Origin: Primula veris
Taxonomy: Eukaryota > Streptophyta > Magnoliopsida > Ericales > Primulaceae
Assembly (NCBI GenBank): GCA_963682055.1
Contig: OY821742.1
Span: 9,765,752-9,829,751 of the forward strand
DNA: 64,000 nt
Reading direction: 5' to 3'
Position numbers and translations under genes: made by a program. The notes under the pieces are model-generated. The model saw only the letters and a program-made list of their open reading frames with translations, was not told where the DNA came from and made no database searches. Below, in pieces: positions 42,676-54,310 of the stretch (positions are counted from its first letter, which is position 1; each line of letters begins with the position of its first letter).

Positions 42676-44294
42676 CCGGTTCACTTGCCCCCACATTTCC
42701 TTCACTGTTCAACTCTCGAGTTGGTACAGGTGTTGGTAATTTACAGGGAAAGATATCCTCAAAAAAAGAGGCCTCTCGGCTTTCAATGTACGTATATACG
42801 TGCATATCGGGATTGTCCGACTTGTGTACGAGAAACCGATATGCACTACTAGGAGTGGGAACTAAGACCTTCGGGAGGTAACCCCAAACCCGCAGGTTCT
42901 TGTAATTGGGTTGATGACCTTTTCATAATTCATATGTTGGTTTATCTCGCTTCTTATGTGTTAACTTGTTTAAAACATAGTTTGCGGAAAGTATCGCTTC
43001 CCCCCACATGTTCTGGGGTAACCCAGAACTAATTAGCGTAGCATTCATCATTTCATTTAGCGTTCTATTTTTACGCTCGACAACCCCATTTTGCTCGGGA
43101 GTGTATAGGGTTGTCGTCTGATGTATAATGCCGTTTTCAACACATATTTGCTCAAACAGTGATTCATATTCACCGCCTTTATCACTTCTCAATGTTTTAA
43201 TATTTTTATTGAGTTGATTTTCAACTTCGGTCTTATGAAGAACGAATTTCTCTACCGCTTCGTCTTTACTTTTCATTAAGTAAACATAGTAGTATCTAGT
43301 ACAATCATCTATAAAGGTGATAAATTAGTTTTTCCCTCATCGTGTTTGTACAAACTTTAAGCCACATACATCCGTGTTTATTAGACCGAGAGGTTCACTT
43401 TCTCGTTCAACATGTTGAAACGAAGATTTGGTTAATTTTGCCTCTACACATATTTCACATTTGTGTTGCTTATTAAAGACAAAATTTGGTATTAGTTTTA
43501 GTGATATTAATTTTATTTAACGAATTATAATTCACGTGAACTAATCTACCATCCCACAAATGAAATGACTCAAAGATATAAGCAAAATCAGAATTCTTAT
43601 TATTGGCCTCTTGGGCAACAATCATTACATTGCTAGTGCTAGCCTCGGATTTAGCATATTTATTGGGAGCTGGTGTCCCTACATTTAATTTAAACACATC
43701 GTTGGTCATATAGTCATGACCTACATAGACACCCTTTTTGGTGATTACAATTTTATCAGATTGAAAAACTAGTTTAAAACCGTTATTCACCGTCCCAGAT
43801 CCGGATAACAGATTCTTACAAATATTCGGAACATGGAGCACCTCTGTCAACCTTAACTCCTTTCCAGAGGTCAGGTTCATCACCACCGTTCCTTTTCCTT
43901 CCACCTTGTAAGTAGCAGAATTTCCCATGAAGCAGCTTTCTCCATCTACCGCGTCGTAGGTCTTGAACATCCACCGGTTAGAGAAGATGTTACTCGTGGC
44001 ACCGGTATCCAGCCACCACTCTTTGGGGTTTTTCCCCACAAGATTCATCTCAGAGACCACAGTAGTGAAGTGGTCTTCATCTTGTCCTCCATCGGCCAGA
44101 TGTGCCTGAGCTGGAGCTTTCATCTTCCTCTTTCCCTTGTAGTTCTTTGGGGGGGGGGGGGGGGGGGGGGGGAGAAGGGGCTTCGGCTTAACAGTGCGTT
44201 TATTGTCATAACAGTACGCGATACGATGGCCGGCCATCGTTGTCAGAGTGTTTACGCTTGACATTGGAGCTTTCGACCACATTGACATTTGCAA
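42676..44294 (-). pseudogene. older Copia pol: protease and integrase part, broken
   Basis: Minus-strand reading from about 44294 gives a zinc-knuckle remnant (AGHRIAYC), a poly-Pro run, then protease (WWLDTGATSNIFSNRWMF), GAG-pre-integrase and integrase (TLRSDKGGEYESLFEQI, YTPEQNGVVERKNRTLNEM, MWGEAILSANYVLNKL). Stops lie near 43320-43330 (around the FIDDCTRYYYVYL segment) and at 42923-42925, just after PTYEL. There again the family has Trp. The frame continues to 42676 and is cut by the nested element; the remainder lies at 32897 and below. Confidence 0.88.
44149..44172 (+). repeat. G24 homopolymer
   Basis: Twenty-four G in a row encode the poly-Pro run of the older Copia polyprotein on the minus strand. 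A run of this length is error-prone in sequencing, and its exact length is doubtful. Confidence 0.9.
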
Positions 44295-45150
44295 TCGAGA
44301 TATTAGCAGTACCGCCTTTCTTTACAGAACGGCGGTTGCTCACCTCGATATTGAGCTTCTCAATGAGCCCCTCCAGTTTAATTTCCTTCCGCTTATGTTT
44401 CAAGTAGTTTTGAAAGTCTTTCCAAGATGGTGGCAGTTTCTCAATCATGAGTGCCACCTGGAAAGGCTCATTAATAACTAGCCCTTCAGCTTCAAGGCGA
44501 TGGTAAATGAGCTGGAGTTCCTCAACTTGCTCCATGACACCCCTACTTTCAGTCCTACGATACTCGTGGAAGTCTGTGACAACAAATCTCTTTGTGCCAA
44601 CGTTATTCACTTTGTACTTGTTCTCGAGAGTTTTCCACATGTCCTTTGCAATAGGTTTGGTCTCGAAAACACTAAACATCGTGTCATCTAGAGCACAAAG
44701 GATATAGTTCTTGCATAGGTAATCGGCATGTCTCTATGCCTCAACCGCAGAGAATGACTGCTCGTCCAGATCGTCCTCACTTATGACGGGAACAGTCTCC
44801 TTAAGAAACAGGGTCAGATTCAGGGTTGTTAAATAAAACAGCATCTTTTGCTGCCAACGTTTGAAGTTGTCCCCCTTAAACTTTTCCGGTTTCTCCAGAT
44901 GAGAAGTCAACAAAGTAGGCATAGCTGAATGCATCGGTGCCTTGCCCTTGGCCGCAACCTTGGCTCTAGCTGCAGCCTTGGCTTTGGCCATAGCATCGGC
45001 CTTAGCCACAGCCGCCACAACTGCGTCCTCGGCGTCAGCCCCCACATTCGCATCTCCCCTAGTGTTATGGACAATCCCACTAACCACTGGGTCATGCTCA
45101 CTCCCGAAAGGAAACTCGATGGGTGAAGTGTTCGTCATCTGAAACGACAA
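44206..45150 (-). pseudogene. gag: older Copia gag, broken
   Basis: It starts MSFQMTNTSPIEFPFG (ATG at 45150), followed by an Ala/Lys-rich segment (AKADAMAKAKAAARAKVAAK). A UBN2-type gag domain follows (PEKFKGDNFKRWQQKMLFYL, DMWKTLENKYKVNN, LPPSWKDFQNYLKHKRK). TAG at 44736-44734 (after SAVEA) stands where relatives have Trp. The frame ends near 44206 and the zinc-knuckle region continues in another frame (see 42676-44294), so there is also a frameshift. Confidence 0.88.
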
Positions 45151-45485
45151 CCCAAAAAACGAATGAGATACGTGTACAATTAATTCTATAAAAAAAACAC
45201 CAAAACTGAAATTTGGGTTTGTAAAATAATTTTAATCGATAGAAAGTTAAAACGGTTTCCTTTTGAATAACAAAACGGTCGGTATTAAAAGGATTTAAGA
45301 ATCGGTTCTTCTTGAATACCAATACAGTTGGTACCAAAAAGATCCTTATAAAACAATATTGTTCGGAATTTTTCTTTGCAAATCAAATTCTAATATGATT
45401 TAGAATTGAAAGCAAAAAAACATTATTCCTTATAATTGTACTAACTAGTACACGAAAGAAACAACATAAACATATCGGTTAAGAT
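45151..45485 (-). other. 5' leader of older Copia
   Basis: Between the 5' LTR and gag, with no ORF. On the minus strand the LTR end CCAACA is followed by ATCTTAACCGATATG. I do not find the usual TGGTATCAGAGC primer site, so the primer is unknown or the site has decayed. Confidence 0.6.
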
Positions 45486-46589
45486 TGTTGGTTTCCGTGT
45501 ACGAAATAACAATTTATAAATAATAAAGACTAAAAAGAATAAACAAACAAAAAGTTTAATCGATTATTAATTCAGAATGGGTACTGAAAATTATAGATTA
45601 CAAATTGTCAGACTAACTAGTAATTAATACAAACTGTTAATCAGATTATTATTAATAATCTGACGGACTGAATTATAATAAACAGAAACTGTCGGACTGA
45701 AAAGTATAAACTTAATCAGCCGGACTGTTCTGATTGAAAAATAAATTACAGGACTGAAATGAAACTATAATAAATTACATAATTGAATTACATAAATGAA
45801 ATTACTACAAAAAAAAAAATAGAACTTTAAAGAAATTATAGAAAGGTAAAACATAATTGAAATATTACAGCTAAGGACGGCAAATTGAAATACTGAAATG
45901 AAATTACTGAAATGAAATGAAATAAAAAGGACAGAAAATAAAAGACGAGGCGAATGTTAAACAATCTGCACTTAACGGATGTTCGCCCAATTATCTTAAG
46001 ATTTCCGGTTGCGTTGGCGCTTCGATCCCAAGATACAACGTCTCGGATGACTCGCCGGAAACTGACTATGAGTCAAGGTCTTAATTCAGCAATCGAAACT
46101 GCTGAATTAACTGTGCAATTATTTTCATTAATTGCACCAATTACAAGCTTCCTGGAAATTTGAGAACTTTTTTGTAATTATTCCAAACTCTAAGACTTTC
46201 TTGGAACCGAAACATTCCCCAAGTCCCGAGACCCGAGCCCGAGACCGAGCGAGCACGCGCGTGTGTGGTGCCCTTAACTACACACCCATGAGACTACACA
46301 CTATTACCTGTGAGATAAACATTTGGGTGGCTTTCCCACCCATTTATTTTTTCCCATCTTTCCAAATTCCAGCTTTTACTTTCTTCATGGTCCAAATTCG
46401 AAATCAATTTCCATTCACACCCATTCACCGAATAGGTCATATCATATACCGTTTCGAAACTCGTCACACGAGCTAATCAAACCATTTGAGTACAGTGTCT
46501 AAACTTTAGATTATTCGTATGGAATTTGATCAAACTTTTGGTCTCGTGACCAATTCGGAAAAACCCATGAAAACATGTTTTTTCCAACA
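45486..46589 (-). mobile_element. 5' LTR of older Copia element
   Basis: On the plus strand it runs TGTTGGTTTCCG to TTTCCAACA (inverted TGTTGG/CCAACA ends). It aligns with 29551-30707 and with the solo LTR at 47996-49321. Relative to both it has lost about 140-300 bp at 46078-46081, the segment between GAGTCAAGGTC and TTAATTCAG. Confidence 0.88.
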
Positions 46590-47157
46590 ATTAGTTATTA
46601 CCATGTCGAAAGACTCAGAAACTACTAGTACAATTCACTACCAAGTTACATTAAACTCCTCCCTCCCAATTTATTGGAGCACTATTATACTAGCTATTTT
46701 GTTATTCTTGATTGTTTCAATGTATTGAAACATTTTACTACCAAATGACTCAAATACAAAAATGATGACATTTTTGCACTTTGTATTATGAAACAAGCAA
46801 TGATAATGTTGCTTTAAATTTGTGTGTTACATGTAGTGCCCAGTAACTTGGGACATAGTAAGTAACTAATTTAATCTTGAAGGTTCAGAAAAGTACACAT
46901 GAGCTTAATAAGGTTCAAAGTCAGGATCATGTGAGGTATGGCAATAATTTATTACCATAAAACATAGTTTAAGCCCTTTTCTTGTCCAATTTACATGTAC
47001 ATGTACCCCACTTGCCCAATGACTTCAGGTTTAACTCTTCCCTTTCTAGATCTCTAATAATCAAGTTATTGCCTGTGTCCCATTCCACCATCTCTCTATA
47101 TTCAAAGTTTTGCATATATATACTTGAATATTGTACAAAAATATAGAGAGGCAAGTG

Positions 47158-50100
47158 ATGGAAATGCTTGAAAATGCGAAAGGGGAGTTGGGTTTTTCTA
47201 TGGTTCAAATGGGTACCAAGAACAAGTACAAGAAGATGAATAATGAACAAATAGATGATGATTTAGAACATGATCAACTTGAAAAGAGGAGAATTAGTAC
47301 TAAGAAATATGTTTATGCTTGTGCTGTTTTTGCATCACTCAACTCTGTCCTCCTAGGCTATGGTGAGTTCTTTAATTGTTTTATTTTATTTTTTGTTTTG
47401 TAAATATCAGAATTTGTCTGTATGCTTTGGGCTTATGTCATTTGTCACAGAACAAGGAACATTAAGAGAGAGAAAAAGATCTCATTAGGATCACCAGCAT
47501 TTGCTGTAAATTTGCTATTAGAAAAACACTCCATACATTTTGAGCATATGAAGGAATTTATCCCAAAAGCCTAAAAGATGGACCTTAATAATGAGAAATG
47601 GACAAGTCTGCTGATTTTGGTGACCCTTTAAGACTGTAGAAAACTTCTGAGAAGTTCTAACTCTTGTAAATCTGCAATTGATCTAAAGTCCGTTTAAGTT
47701 GATTCCTTTTATTTTCATTCTTTCCCAAACTGTTCATGAATAATTTTTCTCCTACTGTTTTGCATTATTAGTTCTATGGTTCCAACGGTAAACAGTACAC
47801 CCAAGTTGAATTAAATTTAGTTTTGCTGTCTATGATGCTTATTTGATATAGGAACAAATGATCAAGAGCGTGTCAGTTGGGGTCTGTTAATTTCATAGTG
47901 AGTTCTTTATGTGAACATTAATTATGTATCATCAGTTCTCCATAAAGGAGCTGTTTTTATGTGCAAAGCGTGTGTATTGGCAAATATACAAAACAGGGTG
48001 GTTTCCGTGTACGAAATAACAATTAAATAATAATAAAGGACTAAAAAGAAATGACCAAAAACTAGTGTAATCTTTATTAATTCATAATTGAAACTGAGAT
48101 TACAGATTACAACATGTATGGACTGAATAGAAATTAAAACAAACGTTATTCAGATTATTATCGATTAATAATCTGATATACTGAATTGGAATAAATAGAA
48201 ACTGCCGGACTGGAAAGTATAAACTTAACAGCCGGACTGTTCTGATTGAAATTGAAATTACAGGACTGAAAAGAAACTATTATAATTACATAATTGAAAT
48301 TACATAATGGAAACAGTACTTTAAATAAATTACAGAAAAATAAAGACAGAATATAAATATTACAGCTAATTAAAATACTGAAATAAAGTTGCAGAATTGA
48401 AAAGACAAAAATATAAATTACAAAATTTAAATTGCGGTATTTAAAAGACAGAAATAAAAAGACGAGGCGATTGTAAGCAGTCTGCCCTTAACCGATATTC
48501 ACCCAACCATCTTAAAGTTTCTGGTTGCGTTGGCGCTTCGATCCGAAAGTACAACGTCTCGGATGACTCGCCGGAAACCGGCGACGAGTTAAAGTCGAGC
48601 CGTTGGTGGGTGGTTCTCTATCTTTCTAATATGCTATGAGGAAAAAAAAATGAATGATGAATGCTCTTTTCAGAATGTAAAATTGTTTTTAGAGAGTGGG
48701 AGAGAGCTGCTTACTTATAGACTAAGTTGAAATCTCAGCCATTATGGTTACTTAATTCAGTATTCGAAACTGCTGAATTAATGATGCAATTATTCTCATT
48801 TAATTGCATCGGTTATAAGCTTGCTGGAATTTTTGGAACTGTTTTGTTATTATCCAAAACTCTCAGACTTTCTTGAAACCGGAACCGAAACATTCCCCAA
48901 GTCCCAATTCACAACTCCCGTGACCGAGACCGAGCGTGCGCTAGTGGTGCACTTGCCTACACACACCTATGAGACTACACATTATTACCATTCTGTGGTG
49001 AATATGTATATAAACTATTCAAAATAGTTTTTCTTTTTGACGTGCGATAAACATTTGTTTGACTTCCCCATCCATTTGTTTTCACACTTCCTCACCCAAA
49101 TTTCAGATTTCGTCTCTCCATGATGTAATTTCGGAGCCAATTTTCATTCACACCTATTCAAAGAATAGGTCATGCGATATACCGTTTCGAATCTTCTCAC
49201 AAAAGCTACTCAAAACACTTGAGTACGGAGTCTAAAATTTAGATTCTTCGCATGAAATTTGACCAAACTTTTGGACTTCTGACCAATTCGGAAAACACCA
49301 TGAAACATGGTTTTTCCAACAAAACATACTCACCACTCTTAACTCGTAAGTTTTAGGAAATATGGTTTTCCGGAAGGGTGAAGAAATAACGCCTCCAACT
49401 TAATTTCAATCATTTTGATTCCAAAATCCCTTAAATTAGATATACTACTAAAAAACTTCTTATTAAAAAAGGAGTTTTACTCCTAACTAACCTGGTGGAG
49501 CCAAGGTTGCTCTGCAAAGAGGGGGAAATGTGAACACAACCACACTTGCCTTCTTGTCAAACAATATGTTATTTTTGACTCTAACTATAGTTTTTGTTAT
49601 TTCCTAATGTGCAGATGTTGGTGTTATGAGTGGAGCAATCCTATTCATACAAGAAGATCTAAAAATCACAGAAGTGCAACAAGAAGTATTAATTGGCATC
49701 CTAAGCATAATCTCACTCGTAGGTAGCTTAATCGGTGGAAGAACCTCAGACGCTATCGGAAGAAAATGGACAATGGGATTAGCCGCATTTATTTTTCAAA
49801 TTGGTGCACTTATAATGACACTCGCCCCTTCTTTCAACATACTACTAATAGGTAGACTACTAGCGGGTATAGGTATCGGCCTCGGTGTTATGATCGCCCC
49901 TGTATATATAGTCGAAATATCACCTACGATAGCCCGAGGCTCTCTCACTTCATTCCCTGAGATTTTTATAAATCTTGGTATATTACTTGGATACGTATCT
50001 AACTACGCATTCTCGGGCCTGCCAGCTCATATTAACTGGAGGATAATGCTGGCAGTTGGGATTTTGCCCTCAGTTTTTATAGGATTTGCTCTTTGCTTTA

Positions 50101-51494
50101 TCCCCGAGTCACCCAGATGGTTAGTGCTACAAAACCGAGTTGATGAAGCTAAAGATATTCTACTAAAAACTAATGATAACGATGTCGAAGTTGAGGAGAG
50201 GCTTAATGAGATACTTTTTGCTGCTGGGATTGGGAATACAGATAAACATGAAGAAAAGGCCGTTTGGAGAGAACTTATAAGCCCTTCACCTCTGCTTTTG
50301 CGGATGCTCATAGTTGGTCTAGGAATACAATGTTTTCAGCAAATCACAGGTAAGTAAATAAACTGAACTTCTTGAGATTAGAAAAAAAACTAGGTTAATC
50401 CGTTAATGTACCATAAAACTTCTAGTATTTTTCAGTAGAATACCTCAGTAATTAGGACTTGTTGGATTGCAGCTTTCAGGCAAATAAAGTGAATTATGGA
50501 GATTCAGGATAAAGATAGCTAGATTCGTTAACTTAGCCTTCTAGCCTTCTCACTTAAAAAAAAAACGAGAATAACTCAGGTTTAAAGCTGGTCAATGAAA
50601 CACAATGCAGTAGGAAAAAAAAAAGAGCTTTAAACTTGCAACAAAACAAGACTTACTGTATTCTTCATTCATTCCCTTCACATGCATATTAGGCTCATTT
50701 AAGCCGAAACCAATTCTTAAGGAGGCTTACGGCCTTACATATGTACTTTCAAATCTTGTTTTTTCATAAGTCAGTCTATGGTCTAGACTCTACTCTGCAA
50801 CTATGTTAAGTTCCATTCTCTACTATAAGCTCGATAGGAGGTATTTACTAATAATTTATATAATTGTCCTACAGGTATTGATGCTACAGTGTATTATAGC
50901 CCTGCAATCTTCAAGGACGCCGGTATAGTAGGTAACTCCCACCTCCTGGCCGCGACTGTCGCAGTTGGTGTCTCAAAAACAATATTCATCTTGGTTGCCA
51001 TTTTTCTCATCGATAAAGTAGGGCGGAAGCCCTTGCTATACGTAAGCACAATAGGTATGACGACGTGCTTGTTTGGCGTCGGCGTTACTCTGTTATTCTT
51101 CAAAAGTAGTCCATTTGGGATAATGATGGCGGTTTTATCGGTTTGTGGGACAGTGGCTTTTTTCTCGGTGGGTATTGGGCCGGTTTGTTGGGTCATAACG
51201 AGTGAGATATTTCCTCTTAGGGTTAGGGCCCAAGCAGCTGCTTTAGGAGCGGTTGGGAATAGGGTTTGTAGTGGGATTGTCGCAATGTCATTTCTATCTG
51301 TATCACGTGCAATCACAGTGGCGGGTGCTTTTCTTATATTTACTGCTTTTTCGGCGCTTTCCGTCGCGTTCGTGCATGTGTTCGTACCCGAGACAAAAGG
51401 GAAGTCGCTTGAGCAGATTGGTATGTTGTTTGAGAAGGGAAATGAGAATGAGGTTGAGTTTGGAGACGTTGAGCATCTTGTGCAGAAATCATGA
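47158..51494 (+). CDS. PLT4-like: polyol transporter 4-like MFS transporter, copy 2
   Basis: Exons are 47158-47362, 49615-50349 and 50875-51494, giving 519 aa. Lengths and splice phases are identical to copy 1. Exon 1 protein is identical; about 14 residues differ in the rest. Examples are HEDL to QEDL, APVYIAE to APVYIVE (a conserved sugar-transporter signature position), SPTMARG to SPTIARG, PPLL to PLLL, IFNLVA to IFILVA, VELGDVD to VEFGDVE.

All sugar-porter motifs remain (SDAIGRKW, PESPRWLV, QQITGIDATVYYSP, VGRKPLL, PETKGKSLEQI). Intron 1 is enlarged to 2.25 kb by a solo LTR in antisense orientation, and splice sites are preserved. The upstream region is interrupted by the Copia nest, so its promoter may differ from copy 1. 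Confidence 0.92.
47996..49321 (-). mobile_element. solo LTR of the older Copia family in PLT4 copy 2 intron 1
   Basis: It runs from GGGTGGTTTCCGTGTACG to TTTTTCCAACA and is flanked by the 5-bp target duplication AAACA (47991-47995 and 49322-49326). At 1326 bp it is the longest copy of this LTR in the window and has no internal region. The corresponding site in copy 1 (about 25045-25060) is empty. A full element probably inserted after the gene duplication and was reduced by LTR-LTR recombination. Confidence 0.92.
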
Positions 51495-51849
51495 ATATAT
51501 AATTCCATGAAGAATCCTAATATAACCATTCTTTTTTATTTCAAAATTTTTTCCCATTTGTATTTTTAAATTTTGTTTACCTAGAAGGGTAAGTTTTGTT
51601 GTTCTAGATTGTAATGTAATAATGTTTACCTGAAAGAAAAGGAAAAGGCATCCAAAATTGATGGCAAGCTAGGATCTTAAAAGAAATGATCTGTTCTCTT
51701 TTTATACTACTGTAAGTCTGTAACTACTGTTAATCAAGTTACAAAAGCAGTATGAAGATCGTTTTTTAATCATGTACTAATAAACTATTTCTGTCCCATA
51801 AACTATTTGTTTTCTATTGATTTGAACTAAATAATCCTAGTTGTATGTT

Positions 51850-52867
51850 AAGAATTGAGACAGTTTTTTGGTTTCAAGTGAGGTTGCAACCTCAGTTGTA
51901 ACCACAGTTCCAACCTGTTGTTCTATAGGATTCTGTCCATGTAGGATTCTGTCCAGTTCTGTATTTCTGCATTACTATTCTTTAAAGATGTTTATTTGTT
52001 TTAAAGTATGCATGATATATTCTCATATGTTCTTAAAGATTTAGTTTATGTTTATTGAGAATATTAAAGTGATAAGTAAAGATGTTGCCTAAAGAATACA
52101 AGGAGATTAGTTTATAAAAATATGTTTTCTTTAGTTAGGCAATTTAGATCTCTTTTTCATGCAAGTCTTTATCACTTAATTCAATCTATGTTTCCTATCA
52201 AAATCTGATCTATTTTAGATTGAATAATATATGGAGTTAATGTTTCAAAATATATTCAGAAATATTTTATCTCTAAAAGATACTATCTTATATGTTACTT
52301 GTTTTTTAGGAAAAGATTAACTCCTATTTCCAAGCTAGTTATTAATAGGTATTAACTTATGAAGATTGAGGTTAATCCTACGCTGAATTATATCATAAAG
52401 ATTGAAGTCAATCAAAAGAGTCAAAAGCAATCATCAAGATCTTGAAGAAAGAAGATTGTGTTTACTCCTTTAAATAGTTGATAACTATGCTTGTAAAAAG
52501 TGTGTGTTCTAAATTATAAAGAATTCATTCTTGAGAGAATACACAGTGAACTTTTAAATGGAAAACAATGGTGAGATGTCATTATATTTTGAGTGATAGT
52601 TATAAGGTAGGAGTAATATAGAGATAGGCAGAAAAACCTAGAGGGAGTGTGAGAGTTTTTCATTAAGACTTGAATCTTATATTGTAAGCTTTTATAATAT
52701 CATAATCTGTGTGAGTGCCCCGGAGACGTAGTCTAGTTGGGTGAACTCCGTTGTTAAATATGCGTGTGATTTAATTCAAGTACATTTAACTTTACAAGTT
52801 CTGTCCATCATTATATTTAGGTTCCAACTTCAGTTGCAACTGCACTTGGAACCTATCTGCATAACAG
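51850..52867 (+). mobile_element. Copia LTR-like segment
   Basis: It begins near TGTTAAGAATTGAGACAG and contains GTGTGAGTGCCCCGGAGACG followed by GTTGGGTGAACTCCG, which resembles the R/U5 part of Tnt1/Tork-type Copia LTRs. It also has TTGAGAGAATACACAGTGAAC. It ends near GCATAACA. I find no clean target duplication, so boundaries are approximate. No internal region is attached. Confidence 0.55.
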
Positions 52868-53226
52868 CAACTAGAACAGCGGATAGTAATTTCAATGTTG
52901 ATTTGAAACCAGGGTTGTCGAGGTTGTTGGGCTTGAAGAGAGAAGGGGAATAGTCTTTTCCCGAGGGGACGGTGAGATAGTTTCTTACAACTCCGGAAAC
53001 AAAACTGTTACGCATACTGGAATATGTGGCACCAAAGACTCGTTCTTTGTTGATAAGTTTGCGGAGAGCCTTGTTTTGCTGAGTAAGGGCACCAAAGCTG
53101 AAATATCTGAACCAGATTATGAAGACGAGGATGAAAAGGTTGAAAAGGCTGAGAATACCGCCAAAATGATCAAATTCATGTTTATTACTTCAACAATGAT
53201 GCGGCTTGAATCGTTGCATCTGTAGA
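52868..53226 (+). pseudogene. unidentified coding-like fragment with one frameshift
   Basis: One frame reads DSNFNVDLKPGLSRLLGLKR and stops at 52951-52953. The next frame continues at once (GEIVSYNSGNKTVTHTGICG, FFVDKFAESLVLLSKG, SEPDYEDEDEKVEKAENTAK) to TAG at 53226. The composition looks like real protein, ending in an acidic stretch, and a single-base indel near 52950 would join the frames. I do not recognise the family. It directly follows the LTR-like segment, so it may be an exon cut by that insertion. Confidence 0.45.
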
Positions 53227-53429
53227 ACAACCGTACTTGGACGTACGAAAACTACTTATTATCCATTCTTTAATCCTAGTCTTCATAGAATCCGAATTTG
53301 AAAGCCATATAAGATATTATCTCATACAAATTGAATTTAGAACCCTGTTTTTTAGGGCCATATGAGCAGTTAAACCCAGAGTCTCTCACTCTGTATGTAT
53401 ATGTAAACATGGGAGATTGTTCACTATTA

Positions 53430-54310
53430 GCTTTTTGACTTCTACAAATTACACGCTCAGCTAATGCCTTGTTAGTGTGCCGTTAAGTGTTCTATGCAAT
53501 AAGCAGGCCCATAATGTACACTCTTGAGGTACACCGACTTAAGAAATATAAGAATTTTTTATAGTGAGTAAAGTTTCCATTTTCTCTCTAATCTGCATTA
53601 GATAGAATTTCATGTATGAACTGATGTTAAGTGGAGTGCATAACTATCGCAAAGACTTATTCCTTGAAGTAACATCGATCAATTTAGCAATCTTAATAAT
53701 TATGCTCCATTTCTTGTGTTGACATTGCATTTGCTTCATAAAATTTATTAGCATTCATATTTTTGAAATAGTGATTGAACATCCTCACTTTAACTAGTAA
53801 ATTTATATTTTTATGTAGTTCAGTGCCATTAAAATGAAATGGATACAAATTGTTGGTTATATGAGTGTTTAGGCGTGTGAGTTTTTCTTTCTTTTATTTT
53901 CCTTGTATGGTAATCTCACGTTTTGCTAAGAAACTGTACGTCAAGCTACTAATGCTCTTCCATTTGGTTCATATCTTCAATATATTCCAGAGCTTATTGT
54001 GCAGTATATATGTTTTTTTGTGTGTAAGCAGTATATATATGATGCTTCCATACTGACAATTTTTTATTTTGATTCCCCAGCTTTGTTAATTTCCGCTGCT
54101 GTCATGCTGTTTTCGCACCTCACCCTCGACAATCTTTCTGCACACTTGGTATGTTGATTTTGCTGTAGGAGCCAGAACTGATTGTGACGTCGTTCAACGA
54201 GTTTGTTACTTTCTTCATGTCTTTATATAGTTCTTTTTAGTTTCTATGTTACATCAGATGTTCTCTAAGTACTGCTGTACTCGATGTTGCTTATGCAATC
54301 TCTTAAGACA
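53430..54310 (+). repeat. dispersed repeat, partner at 60.96-61.58 kb
   Basis: It aligns loosely with 60960-61580: TTAGTGTG(C/T)CGTTA, CAAGCTACTAATGCT against CAGGCTACTGATGCT, ATGCTTCCATA(C/T)TGACAAT, and CATGC(T/C)GTT(T/C)TCGC. Identity is perhaps 65-75% with large gaps. No protein family is recognised. They may be intron-exon remnants of a duplicated gene. Confidence 0.55.

Larger units (their letters stand above)
46590..51787 (+). repeat. segmental duplication, copy 2 (PLT4 block)
   Basis: It matches copy 1 from ATTAGTTATTACCATG (about 23605) through the gene to the 3' flank ending GTACTAATAAA (about 27685). It carries a ~40-bp insertion near 46607-46650, the solo LTR in intron 1, and a ~115-bp deletion in the 3' UTR. 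Confidence 0.9.

Noticed and set aside
29551..46589. Single Copia element with one coding direction
   Set aside because: Opposite strand directions, two LTR types and the CTCTG duplication show two elements, one nested in the other.
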